From assembly GCF_022458985.1 (NCBI RefSeq), contig NC_061770.1, positions 4,217,001 through 4,281,000 on the forward strand: a DNA stretch of 64,000 nucleotides, written 5' to 3'. Under the pieces are notes generated by a model that did not search any database, had not been told where the DNA came from, and saw only the letters and a list, made by a program, of their open reading frames with translations. Numbering within the stretch: the first letter of the stretch is position 1; each line of letters begins with the position of its first letter. The position numbers and the translations under genes were made by a program. Origin of the DNA: Mugil cephalus (lineage: Eukaryota; Chordata; Actinopteri; Mugiliformes; Mugilidae). Shown in pieces: positions 52,801 to 64,000 of this stretch.

Positions 52801-55294
52801 GGGTCACTCAAGAATGCTGGGTAATGAAGTCTGGCCTGTGTAGTCAGATCCAACAGATGAGCGACTGTAGCTCCGATGTTGATGCTGGTTCTGATAGAAA
52901 GGTCAGACACAAATCGCAGTTTCTTGCATATGGTGCTGATGGAAATGGCATTCCCTGATGACAGTGACCTCTTTCAGCAGGACAATGTGTCCTACCACAA
53001 AGCAAAAATGGTACAGGAAATGTTTGAGGAGATGTTGTACCAGATACCACATCACATCTCCAGTTGTCTAGTGGACTCTGTGCTTCGATGGTGAAGGGCT
53101 GTTTTGGCAGCGAAAGGGGACCAACACAGTATTAGGTCATAATGTTACGCTTGATCGGCGTACACAGCTTTCCTATGGAAACTGTGATACTGACATACAA
53201 TAGATGGCCGCTACTGAGGTACAAGGATAAAATTACAAACTAACAATGTACCGATTGTGTAGCTGGTCCAGCCGAGAAAAAGACGTATACATACAGTACA
53301 ATACAAGACACAAGAAGAAACAGAACAGCAGAAAAAGACAAACGGGCTCAGCAGTGAATCAGTTACTCAGCAGTGGAAGAAAATGACATTGACACAAAGC
53401 ATGAATGAGGCTAAAGTTCATGGTGCAGACACAGAGCTTGGGATTATAACCCTGAACAGCCATGAATACACTGATGTGTGCTCTAGGTGTACAATGGCAT
53501 GGAGCATATGCAGTGCCAAAAAGGCACTACTTTATGCCTTCAAACAAATGGATGGCAGGAAGGAAGTTGACCCATGAATAAATGATGGCAGCTTCGTCAA
53601 TAGTCATTCAAGCAGCGGCATGTCAAGTCAGGAAACACAAAGCTCTGCAGTATGTGTCCCGCCTTTTATGATCTTTGTTGGCTTTACATCAAGACGTTAA
53701 GGAAGAATTCAAACTAAAGCGTCATGAAGCATTCGGGGGAACACTGCTCTGCTACTTTTCACAAGACAGCTAAAAACAATGTTTTGAAACATATGGTCGT
53801 GTTACTTGATTCTGTTGCACAGCATTTTAAAATGAAGGTCTGCCCGTTCTCCAGTGTCTCATTACAGCTTAAAAGATTGTGCAGTTAAAAAGTGCAAAGA
53901 AAACATAATGACTCATAATCTACAGAGGCAACTCGGGCGGCTGGGAGGGGATGACATGCATTTCAGGCAGCATATCAAGCAGCAGTGAGGAGCAACTGCT
54001 AAAGTCACTCGTAAACCATTTTATGATTCACTGTTTTAAGGTCCAGCTGCTGCGCTTAAAGGTTAAATTGTTTTATTTCCTGTTCATGTTGCAGCAGGTT
54101 TGTTACATTGCAATTCTGCCTACACTGACTTGTAGTTGTTGTTTTTTTGGTGCAGTTTAGACTATTTTTCATGCAGTCATGAAGAGTCGGTCTCTTCAGG
54201 GTCAGAGCAAGAGGGGACAGTGTATCTGCAGTGTTTCCCCCACTACAGGAAGGAGTGGGCGCAAATCGCCAGTAATCAGACATGATTCATGTTTCCTATT
54301 TTGCAGTAAGTGAGTCGAGTTGTACAAACCTCAGCTGCTATTAATTTAACCCAAACACTTCCTGCACCTGCTCCATGTTAAAAGCTTTTCACTAGTCGAC
54401 CAAAGGAAGGCTTTTATTGCGAAGTAACTTCAGGAAATGAGAGTTCAAGAAAACTAATGCAACATCTTATAGGACATGTGTGGACATAGCTGTATGCAGA
54501 TTCCTTAGTTTCTACTTTACATCCTGAGTATATTGCGGTTTGTTTTATTTCATTGATAACTGCAGCTGAGTTATTCTTTGAAGGGTTTTCCTGCAGTAAT
54601 TTTCATGCCAGGATATTCTTGCTAGCAAATAAATAAAATATACATTTCTTTTCATACAATTTGTTTTGCTCGAGTACAAATTACTTCCAAAATTTAAGTA
54701 TGAAGAGGAAAAGTTGCAGACAGTTTGCATCATGGTGAATTTCAGACCTAACCCCATGTTGTCAAAGTGAACATCTCCTTTTAAAGAGCAGTTCCTGTTG
54801 TACTGAAAACCACAGTCTAATCTCTGTAACTCATGACATGACGAAAGTGCCATTGCTAGTTTAACATATTGCATATGAGGCTTGCATGTCACAATAAAAC
54901 ACTATTAAAAAACAGATATTTTGTCAGCTGAAGATTTGGTTTTAATGTTTCAAGTGAAACACCTTGTCCTCCAATATCAGAAACTCCTCCATACCTATAT
55001 TCCCAGACTGCTTACACAGAGGCTGCACTGTGTAATTTGAAGCTGACATGTGTTAGGTAAGTACATATTCTTGCTTACTTTGTCGACTCCCATCTTTTTG
55101 AAGGCAACCTGCAGAAGCTTGAAGTTATGGATGTATTCGTGCTCCAGCTTGGCACCAAATTTAACTTTCTTCAGAGGCACAGAGTTGGGGAACAGCATAT
55201 CCATGAACTGGCAGTAGGCAGCACCTGTACAAGAACAAATACTTGAAGCTTCCCCAAGTCTAATCAGCAGTACACATATGCACAGAGTATTCTC

Positions 55295-55328
<34 letters not shown>

Positions 55329-56036
55329 GAGGTAGGAGAACATCAAGTGCCGATTAATATCCAGCTGACTCAACAAGGGATTAGTGTAAATTGTGCCAGT
55401 TGTCTCAACACGCCTTTTAATCAGACACTAAAACTTACGGTTTAGATATAAACACAACAAACAATAAATCTACAGTCTCAAAACACATGCACGGACAGGC
55501 TGATGGTAGGAAACAAAGAAGAGTTTAGTGATAATATATGATAATATATATAACAAAAATTACTGGCAAAATCACTCATTATCCACAAAACCAGGACATG
55601 TTTCTACTTAAAGACTCAGACTTTCCACATTTGTGAAGAGTCAAATTATTAACTTTAATCAAAACATTATTTTGAATTATTGACCCATATACAAAATTAT
55701 GGTTCAGTGTATCACTCTTTCATTGCCAATCTATTCTGCATCCTTGTTCCACAACGTCAGCAAAATCACACACTTGTGCAAAGTATCACACTGACACCAG
55801 TCTAATCTTTAAACATGCATGCCCACCACTTATAACTGAAATATGACAAGCATCCATTAATGAAATATCTGTCACTCACAAGGTGATTAAATAAAAGCTA
55901 AAACCCATTTCTTACCTGAACACAACATTTCTATCTTGGTGAGGTTCATCTGTAGAGATTCATTGATCCAGACCAGCATGTCATGACGACTTAAGTTGTC
56001 ACTGGTCACTGAGGTGGAGTACACGTTCACAGCCAT
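49890..56036 (-). CDS. mapre1: Microtubule-associated protein RP/EB family member 1 (EB1)
   Basis: Tracks growing microtubule plus ends and recruits CAP-Gly and SxIP partners in the cytoplasm. Coding exons: 56036-55916, 55224-55079, 51855-51624, 51544-51438, 51326-51174, 49934-49890. They join in frame to 804 nt, 267 residues (human 268). The N-terminal calponin-homology domain (about 14-116) starts [20 protein letters not shown] and includes [15 protein letters not shown]-type, [14 protein letters not shown] and [19 protein letters not shown] Ser/Pro/Lys-rich linker follows. The EB-homology coiled coil (about 190-255) has [18 protein letters not shown] and [18 protein letters not shown]. The tail ends PEEF where mammalian EB1 ends EEY. 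The exon with the ATG has 13 bases of 5' UTR after its acceptor (boundary 56049), and a non-coding exon lies near 57.83-57.99 kb. It flanks DNMT3B in the same orientation, as expected for the vertebrate MAPRE1-DNMT3B neighbourhood. Confidence 0.97.
50270..50480. repeat. Tc1-type repeat end fragment
   Basis: The stretch 'aaatacactcatctgccagttcattaggtacacc' resembles the end of a common fish Tc1-derived repeat. It lies in the last MAPRE1 intron. Degenerate. Confidence 0.4.
51856..52718. other. MAPRE1 intron
   Basis: No extra exon or recognised repeat before the Tc1-like element. Confidence 0.5.
52719..53160 (+). mobile_element. Internally deleted Tc1-like element with terminal inverted repeats
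   Basis: The left end (gatcagccataacatcatgacc) and the right end (ggtcataatgttacgcttgatcggcg) are inverted copies, flanked by TA on both sides as expected for Tc1/mariner. The plus-strand interior keeps part of the transposase: [20 protein letters not shown], with the second catalytic Asp of the QDN motif, then decays. About 440 bases, so non-autonomous; inside a MAPRE1 intron. Confidence 0.7.
53161..55078. other. MAPRE1 intron
   Basis: No gene. A 'gtatctgcagtgtttccccc' motif near 54222 resembles hAT ends, but no partner end was found. Confidence 0.45.
55300..55327. repeat. A28 homopolymer
   Basis: Uninterrupted A run in a MAPRE1 intron; could be the tail of an old retroposon, but no body is recognisable upstream. 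Confidence 0.9.
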
Positions 56037-56049
56037 CGTTGATCAGCTG

Positions 56050-57833
56050 CTGTCAGGGATAAGATGGAGAGCTTACGTCTTTGTTAAGATGTCAACAGTG
56101 CAACGTGGAAAAAAACATTTACATGAAGACTGGTTCATCTGTCAAAAGGAAAACATAGAGCAGACAAAGCCAAAACCTATCAGACACAGAACTGGAGGCT
56201 TGTGAGGATTCATTTGCATCCTTGCAGCTCTGACATTAGTGCGAAGCATTTTTCACTTTGAACTGGTTTGTATCAATCCAGAAATGATTCGTATGGAGGA
56301 AAATTCTCACATAAAGAAAGACCATAAAAGGATTCATTACACTCCTGCTGTGACTATTGCTTTTCTATTTAAATTCACTTACCACATATTTAATTTAAGC
56401 ACCTTAAATGACAGCATGACAAATACGTCAAGTCCTAGAATATTCACTTCAAAGGAACAGAAAATAAAGAGATAATATTCACTTCTGAAAAACCAATCAC
56501 AATCAATCAATGACAGAAGTAAGGTTTTAATGCCTACACTGGGGTCATTATTTATGAAATGAACACTATCTTTAACAGAAAACCTCATCATCAGTCCCAG
56601 GTGTAGCTCTCCTCCAGGTCAAAGCAAGTCAGATATTTTTACTCCAGTTGAAAGTAATAAGTAGGAGAATAATAGTTCTCCTAGTATTGTCATCTACTTT
56701 ATTTAGATGTGCAAAAAAACTTATTTGCCTGTTTTTGAACCCCTTCAATCGCATTTAACTGCTACTACTAAATTACAAGAGCCCAGATGTTGTCAGTTGG
56801 TCAACTGACATTTTTGCCATTGAACATTAACTGTTTCTCCAATGTGATCATTTTTACAGTCAATATCTTTAACGGATAAACATGTTCTATTATTTTATAT
56901 ATCTGAGTTTTATGATGTTGACTGAAAAAACATCTAAGTCAAATCAGTAAAAATCAGAAATAAGAATCCTTCATGGAAACTGTTTTGAAGTAATGACATC
57001 AGCTTTTACTCAGAAGGGGCGTTTATATTTTTTCTCAATTACATCAAGTGCAATATGATCAATAAATCAGTTTTACTATTAATATTAGTATAGATCTACT
57101 CATTTTTAACGTTCTCAGTTTCTCCCTTTATAGAACTAGTTCTCGCCGGACGGTAAAGCTAGGCTATGATGAATGATAACGGAGATAACGGGTTAGTTTT
57201 ACAGTCATGTCGGGGTTGTGGATAAAGCTAGGTTGGGATTAATATGAATGGAAAGAGATGTCGACGCTGTAATATCGGATAGTATAACAATAACAGCTAA
57301 ATGCCGGCAGTCAGGGCCCCGCTTAGAAACTTGGACGCTAACGTGTTAGCGTCAGTTAGCAGCTTAGCATTATACACGTTAGCTTAGCTAAGCCGTTATC
57401 CAGCTACCTACCGGAATACATCAAATAGAAAATAACCGTGAAATCACTTGTTTTTTTGTCAATTTAACCGTAGCAAATATTAGCTTCATTACTATGGTTG
57501 GCTATAGACTACTGGGAGCCGGTTATCTCACCGACTTGAGACCGTCTTCCCCGCCCTGAACTCACTAAGACCACCACGTTAGCTTAAGTTAGCTAGCTCT
57601 AGCCGCGACTCCATCCTTCAGAGCGAAAGCGCCCATATTTCAGCTCCACAACTGTACTAGTGAACTACAGTTAACGTGACGCCTAATATCGATGTTTAAT
57701 TTGGGGGTGAAACCACAACATCCCGGCCGTCTTCCTGCTAGCCACCAGCTAACATCTTAGCTGAGGGAACTTGGCTGCCTCTTCGACCAGCCGGCAAATA
57801 AACCATACCGTCCACACGCGCCCTTAAACCCAC
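56050..57833. other. MAPRE1 5' intron
   Basis: No coding exon. From 57170 the sequence shows repeated gctagc/ttagc motifs (for example 57330-57400), a pattern often seen next to fish CpG promoters. Confidence 0.45.
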
Positions 57834-57990
57834 CTTGAGTCGATTGGCTTTCACAGTTCTCGGGCACGGTGATTATGATAATTTTCTCGGCTGTAACCCT
57901 GTGTCATAAAATGCCAATCTGAGCTCGTTTCGACGTTATTGCCACTTCTGCTTTTCTTCTCTTCTTCTTGGCAGTTCACGCTCACTCTAC
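57834..57990 (-). other. mapre1: MAPRE1 non-coding first exon (5' limit approximate)
   Basis: A donor cgactcaag|gtgggttt bounds it at 57834. Upstream (higher coordinates) the sequence turns CpG-rich. It has no ATG in frame with EB1, so it is 5' UTR. Inferred from donor quality and the usual MAPRE1 gene plan. Confidence 0.5.
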
Positions 57991-58065
57991 CGGCAGCGGA
58001 AGGAACGGGTTGATGGCGTCACGACGCACCGGGTAACGCCTAAACGTGACGAGGGCGCGCGCATA
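57900..58065 (-). promoter_or_regulatory. mapre1: CpG-rich MAPRE1 promoter
   Basis: Dense CpG (for example ctaccggcagcgg, gcgtcacgacgcaccggg, gacgagggcgcgcgc) with CRE-like half sites (cgtcac, gtgacg) and no TATA box, matching a housekeeping promoter. Confidence 0.5.
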
Positions 58066-60349
58066 GATATAACAAGACATTTAGTCCTACTATGGATCAT
58101 ACTATTATAGAGTACATACTACATGTTTTATATTACAAAACCACAGATGCTCAAAGACATTTAGCCCTACTATGGGTCATACTAAAAAATACTCCCTTTA
58201 ACTCTTAAATAAAATGTATTTATTCATTTACGCTTTAAGAAATGGATTTATAAGTGATAATTACATAATTTATTAGTACGCAAATCCTGTGTAATCATTT
58301 AAATATGAAATGCTCATGGTAATGGCTGTTTTTATTATATTTTTAAGGTAGAAGTTTCCATTTTATTGTCAGACTCCTTCAACCGTCACCACACCGTAGT
58401 GGAGGAGTTTGAGTGCCCTAATGACACTAGGGGCTATGCTGTCCAGAGCATTTTGCCCCTGGTAGGGTCTCCAAAGGCAGATTGATCCTGGATGGAGAGT
58501 AAGACAAAAAACAGTTCTGAAGACCCTGAATGAAATACAAAAACAAGAGTCCATTTACCCACCCTGGAGCCAGGCCTGAGCTAGAGACATAGGCCCACGG
58601 CCCGCAGGATGAGCATGAAAGGTCCGATGCAATGTGGATCAGGTATATTAATGGAATGATAAATGTTAGAAAACTATCAATATCTAATTTGGATTTTCTA
58701 TTAAACAAATTTCAGTTGGTCACCTTAAATCATAATTAATGAAATCCATTGGAGGGTACCACAAATTAAAAGATGTGTCATGTTGGAGGAGTTTCCACAA
58801 CATGGCAATCCAGAAAATGAAAATATCAAAACTGAAATAATTAAGCATACAACGCTGTTTTTAAGTCCTGCTGTTGGACAAATGTGAATGAAAGAGGTCT
58901 TGTCTGGGCTCATTCTCAGATTTATTTTATTACTGTGAAATGATTTTCATTCAGACAGTTGATCAAAAATATACACTGTTTTGTGTTCAAACATTGATAC
59001 AAGTAAAAGCTTAGTTTGACATGTTCTTGAGTCTGCTGTTATGCACAAAAATGTTACCCATTTAAAAACCTGTATTCATGATACACCATCAATATCAGTA
59101 TTGGTATTCTACAAAAAAAAAAAAAAAAATCATTTGGACAAGAAGCATTAAAAAAAATCACTCTTAAAATTTTGATATGGTTACTGCTACATTCAATCAT
59201 TTGTCAGTTCTGAGCAGTTACAGGTTAAAGTAATACATTGAGGCCATAATACCAACCATAATGGGAGCCAAAGTCTTGGGTTGGATCTTCTACAGCGTTA
59301 CGATATGGAAAAATTAAACACGGTTAATAGGGAACTGACTGTGTTTTATGTATTGCCTCATCCTTAGAGATAAAGGACACATTTAGGAAAAGTAGTAAAA
59401 ACACTGAAGACATTAACAATGTCTCTTTTCTCATCAAGTGTCCCTGCAAGTCCTGACAGTGAGCCAGCATGCACAATAACAAGACCTTATAACACAAGGA
59501 GATGAATTCATGTAGTCATCATGTGGACATTTATACATTTCTTTCAGCGAAATGTGAAAATGTCCCAAAAGGTATAAAAATACACACACTGCAATAGAAG
59601 ATCTATCAAAGTCCACAGTTCAAAGTAAAACAAAAATGACTCAGCAGGTATCAGCATGGTTCAGTATGGCTTTGTCATTATAAGGACAAGAAAAATAACA
59701 TCAACTGATCTTTGGGTCTATCATAGTTTTGCTGCTGTCAAAGTGGCAGTGCAAACACACCTGTACACACAGGCCACGCAGCACACACAATGCAGCAGTA
59801 ATAATCCACATAATTCAAAGAGTTCTCCTGAAAACACATAATTGACCATAGAAATATACAATAGATGAAACAAGAATAAACAAGACATTTTCTTCTTCTG
59901 ATATACATAGACTTATTAATGAAGTACACTGGAAAACACTGGAAAAGGAATGTAAAGTAAACCAAGCTGTTTTTCACAGTAAAGCAGCTAGACTCCTTAT
60001 GCAATTTCATATGTTTTAAATAAAATGTAGCTGTGGTGTATGAGGTATTTAAGTGTTGCCAAGGCAAAATAGTCCTTCTGGGGAAGTTGTTATGACAGCA
60101 GCGAACACTAAGAAACAACTATTGTGAGGGTAACAGTGAATTACCATTTAGGACACTGCCACTATATTTTAATTGATGTTTAGTCTTCTAGGCCAACGTG
60201 TCACTAGCTAGTATCACAGTCATTTGGGGAAAAGGACAGTCTGAAAGTGTCTTAAAAACATCATGTATTAAGAAGGAAAAACAAAGGAAAATGTGGTGTT
60301 AAAACCCACAAATACTATATATGTATACACAAAACATGACCAGTGTCCC
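58066..60349. other. Intergenic between MAPRE1 promoter and DNMT3B stop, including DNMT3B 3' UTR
   Basis: No coding region. AATAAA on the minus strand at 58921-58926 would give a 3' UTR of about 1.4 kb for DNMT3B, but is unproven. An A-rich homopolymer lies at 59113-59130. Confidence 0.45.
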
Positions 60350-63300
60350 CTACCGCAACTGCTGCAGTTCTGGGGAAGCAGGGGGGGACGGGGAGGGGGA
60401 AGGATTGGATATAGATGTGTTGAATGTGGTCACAGGAGTCAGCTCCTCACAAGCAAAATAGTCCTTCAGAGGAGCAAAGAGGTGACGGATGACCGGCACA
60501 CTCCACGCCTTCCCCAGCACCTTCTGCCTCTGCTGCCGGTTCATGTTCCTCACGTCGGTGTAATGTTTGGGGAAACCAAATATTCTGGGGAAGACAGACA
60601 AAACAAAACATTTAAAGACATCAAATGAAGCTCTAGGGCACTGCAGAACACAGATAAATAACTAAATCATGACAAAACTTAATAAAAATAAGTAGAAGAA
60701 CTTTATCTCAATTTAAGAAGGGAGACTCATTTCAAAGGACATTTAGCATCTGCAATTTCAATGGAAAATACCGTCTGCATCCTGAAGCAGTCTATATATT
60801 TTTTGTTTTGTTCTGTCCAGCAGGTTTTTATTTTTTAATTTTTTATCATAAGAACACATTCACACAATCCAGTAAAACAGTACATTAATAGTGTAGAGTA
60901 ACAGAGAATATGTTTTCCTGATCCAACCTCAAATATGCATTTTTTTATGACTTAGTGCTCTTGTTTCCGGTCTGGTTTGTCCACTTTTAAAATACTACAG
61001 TCATCATATAATTTTTAACCTGATATATTGCAGTGATTTTAATGTTTTTTCTCCATCGGTTCTTACCTGTCCAGGGACTGCGGGTGGAAATTAGCAAATG
61101 TTGCTATAACCTGGCTCAAGACAACTGTTCTTGTCTTACAAGATTAACATTTTTGTGCGTTGTCCCCGTTTTAAAAGAATAAATTCCTATTCCCATCCTA
61201 CATGCAGACTATGGTACACACTAGGGGTTGCACCGACTACTTGACTTCACTGCTGTGCCACGATGCTTTAAGCAGGATGTCAACTAGTCACTGATCACAT
61301 GACAAAAACAACATGGTCGCCTCCTTAAAGACAAGTGATGAGTCCAGTGTGGGAATAAAAAAAAAAAACAGCCCATTCTACTGTGACTGTCCTGAAATAC
61401 AACAAATGTACTACTACAATGCACACTCATCTGAAAAGACATCCACTAATGTTAACAGAAGAATGGTCTAAAATCCTCTCAATGACGGTCAATTAATAAG
61501 TTCACCTGCTTTAATACAAAGAGAGGAGAGAAGGCGGCAACACGTTAACAGTTTGTTGGTGAATTTCATTGTCCGAAGTCATTAGACATTTAGCTGCAGC
61601 GCATGGAGAAGGATTTGGAGATATGCAGGTTAAGCATTACTTTCTATTGTGTTTTTATGTGCGACATCATCAACTAGTTGATGTCGACTCGACCCGACCC
61701 CTATTACACACATATTAACACACGCACTCTCCACATAAGTTTGTTGAAACCTACCTTTCTAGCTCAGTGATCCACAGAATGTCCTCTTTGCCGTTATGGA
61801 GGACAGGCAGCAGAGACACATTTTTGCCCTGCTTCAGGGAGTTTGGATTAGTGGTGATTGTCCTCACCTTCGTCATCTGGAGCAAAAAACAAACAATAAA
61901 AATACAGTGATTATTTGTACGTTAACGTGCGTATTTACCATCACATTAATTATGTGAATAGAGGGATCGTAGAGAAAATGAAATGCACGGACCCTGGCTT
62001 CTCTACCAATCTCTAAACAGTCCTGGAGGTTCAGCTTGTCGCTCTGGGAGGCTATGATGGGCCTGAGACGAGAACAGCAAACCAAGTATATTCAGAAAAC
62101 AAAAAGCAACAATGTGCTTTCATTAATTATCAAATAACAAAGAGGGAAATAAGAGAGAAAACAGGCAAACAACAAAATAACGGTGTAGACTTAAGCAAAG
62201 GAAACACACACAAACCATTTTTTCATTCATCTTTCAAGGCAGACTTTAATCCTTTCTTTGGTAACTGCCACTAATGTATGAGAGCAGTGAAGAAAGTCTT
62301 ACCTGCTCATCCCTGGGATGTTTCCCCAGAAGTACCGAGCTCTGTGCGCTGGGCTCACTTTGACTGCATCCACTAGCACAGGGTTACACTGTTCAAGGAC
62401 CATGTATCAGCACAAGTTAGTGTTGAAAAATAATGGAATAAATGGGTGGCTAAACAAGTGACACGATAAGAGAAAGGAGAGCAACAAGGAAATAGAGGCT
62501 TAGAGCAAAGATGAGGGAAGACAAGAAAAAGAAGAAATGAACTGTGTGAACCTCGAGAAAGCGGCAGATGTTGACTCTGTCATGTGTGTTCATGAAGACC
62601 ACGTTCTCAAACAGCCAGAAGAACGGCCGGGGGTCTTCCTCTTTGGGTTTCAGCAGATGAAGGATGCGGTAGAACTCAAAGAACAGCCGGCCAGTGCCCT
62701 CTATTACAGCAAATAATTACAGCATGTTTACACATGATTATTTCCACCATCGTCATTTAAAGGCATACATAAAAAGTCAAAACACAAAGATCAAACTGAA
62801 TGGTTACTCCTGTCTCCTCTGACAAATGTTTCAGGGTTCTTGGGAAGACACTGAACCGTCAAACATATAATTGCTCCAGATGTTTAGGGACAGTGTCTTG
62901 CGTGGCTTTGTGTGCATGTGTCATGTGGTGATGAGTGAATAAAGGGCAAATAAAACACTTTGTATAAAATGGCTGCAATAAAAACACATTGGGCCAAAGA
63001 ACTAAAGAACATTTAAAACATAAAGACACAGAGAACTGTTGAAGGTGTAACTTAGAATATTTGATGAACTTTGAAACAATAAAATCTAATTATTAAACAA
63101 GGTGACGATAAGTTAGCCAGAAGCTGCAACCAACACAGCTACGTACCATAGATGCCTTTCCTCAGCGGGTTGACAATGGAGAGGTCATTACAGGGGCTGC
63201 CCCCAATCAGCAAATCAAATGGACCCCACTCCAGAATCTGAATAATCAAATACAGACAATGAGCTGCTTTAATTCAGCTCTGCTACCACAGTCCTGAAGT

Positions 63301-63686
63301 AGACCGCTTTATTTTTTCAAAGTTTTAATGTGATGAAGGAAACTAATACTTGTTTATCTGTGATTGACCGGACGTCACCAACTTGGATGATCTTCGTTTC
63401 ATGGTTGACCATCACCACAGCAAGCGAGTCCTCACAAACCTCAGAGGCAACATATTTCTCAACTTTGAAGCCAAGATCCTTCAGCACCAGGTAGCCTGTA
63501 GAAACACACACACGGACACAAAAGTCAGAGGAACATATTTTTAAATTGACAGACAACGTAATTCAAGAGCACAATTGCTGCGACTGTGTTTGCAAACTCA
63601 CCTGTCGCTATGCCATCAAACAATGAGAGCACTCGAATTGGTCTGCGCAGGTTGGCAGGGATTGAAGGGTAGACGCGATGGGGCTC
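60350..63686 (-). CDS. dnmt3b: DNA (cytosine-5)-methyltransferase 3B-type, catalytic domain (5' part beyond the right edge)
   Basis: De novo methyltransferase that adds methyl groups to CpG cytosine using S-adenosylmethionine in the nucleus. Exons in window: 63686-63602, 63495-63350, 63237-63147, 62700-62552, 62388-62303, 62062-61993, 61876-61755, 60584-60350, joining in frame to 327 residues plus TAG (60352-60350). Motifs in order: [12 protein letters not shown] (motif I, SAM site), GGSPCNDLS (motif IV, catalytic Cys), FENVVFMN (motif VI, Glu), HRARYFWGN (motifs IX/X region), [12 protein letters not shown], and [19 protein letters not shown], where mammalian DNMT3B stops. Here 31 further residues follow (ELTPV...SPELQQLR). 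PWWP and ADD domains would lie outside the window. Neighbouring MAPRE1 favours DNMT3B over DNMT3A. One donor (61992, agg|gtccgt) is weak but GT. Confidence 0.93.
60585..61754. other. DNMT3B last intron
   Basis: Hosts the hAT-like element at 61222-61703; otherwise AT-rich with no extra exon. Confidence 0.5.
61222..61703. mobile_element. Non-autonomous hAT-like element with 8-bp target duplication
   Basis: The left end taggggttgcaccgactact and the right end, in reverse complement taggggtcgggtcgagtcga, form imperfect inverted repeats. The flanks gtacacac (61214-61221) and ttacacac (61704-61711) agree at 7 of 8 bases, the target-duplication length of hAT transposons. The 482-bp interior encodes nothing recognisable. 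It sits in the last DNMT3B intron. Confidence 0.65.
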
Positions 63687-64000
63687 CTTCAATGAAATAA
63701 AACCATGTGGAAAGTGAATCAGTGTGGCTGTTAAGTCTATGAGATCAAAACGTGTTGAATGTGTTTATCCATATCTATTACACAATAAAAGCATCTAGAC
63801 TTTCTGAGCACACAAGTCCTGGAGCCTTTGTTTCAGATACAGTATGAGCTGAACTGACGGTAACTTTTATATAGAGCAGATGTTCCTAATAATACAGGTT
63901 ACAGTATTCTAGGTATTAAGAGTCTAGTCTCATTTGTTTTATACATCATTTCATATTATCAATATGTTTTCTTGTACTTTCTTAAATATAATGCCATAAC

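Noticed and set aside
53383-53577. 64-codon plus-strand frame in a MAPRE1 intron
   Set aside because: No similarity recognised and no splice or promoter context.

Overview
The window is teleost fish nuclear DNA. It has split genes with canonical GT-AG introns, AT-rich spacers, long di- and tetranucleotide microsatellites, and many fish-type transposon remnants (L1/Tx1, other LINEs, Tc1/mariner, piggyBac, hAT, MITE-like). Every recognised host gene is either a local lectin family member or a conserved vertebrate gene. All but one are on the minus strand.

Layout. Positions 1-20 kb hold a small C-type lectin cluster embedded in transposon debris. A plus-strand lectin is cut by the left edge, so only its last exon (351-415) is visible. 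Two near-identical minus-strand tandem copies follow (A, 6895-9344; B, 13919-16337), then a decayed minus-strand remnant near 19.2-19.45 kb. Between them lie an L1 relic (1.67-4.05 kb), a piggyBac relic, a reverse-strand L1 relic (9.8-10.8 kb), a Tc1 transposase relic (12.4-13.2 kb) and two copies of a LINE with a probable restriction-like endonuclease domain (11.69 and 17.49 kb). Positions 20-23 kb contain no host gene that I can see.

Positions 23.6-43.4 kb hold a complete ACSS2 gene (cytosolic/nuclear acetyl-CoA synthetase). It has 18 coding exons that join in frame into 683 residues, plus a symmetric 48-nt candidate cassette exon. Positions 44-49.9 kb are mostly non-coding and may include a long MAPRE1 3' UTR. 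Positions 49.9-58.0 kb hold a complete MAPRE1 (EB1) gene: six coding exons, 267 residues, a non-coding first exon in a CpG-rich promoter, and a C-terminus ending EEF. From 60.35 kb to the right edge lies the 3' part of a DNMT3B-type de novo DNA methyltransferase (327 residues). It covers the catalytic domain and carries an unusual 31-residue proline/serine-rich C-terminal tail.

The three conserved genes share no operon-like logic. MAPRE1 next to DNMT3B is a known vertebrate synteny block (human chromosome 20q11), with ACSS2 on the same human arm. ACSS2 makes acetyl-CoA from acetate (lipid synthesis and histone acetylation), EB1 tracks microtubule plus ends, and DNMT3B methylates DNA. The lectins are secreted proteins, probably used in innate recognition. 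I found no convincing new biological system. The most interesting points are the divergent sugar-binding motifs of the two lectin copies (EPN versus QPN), an unresolved reading-frame join in both, the ACSS2 cassette exon and the DNMT3B tail.
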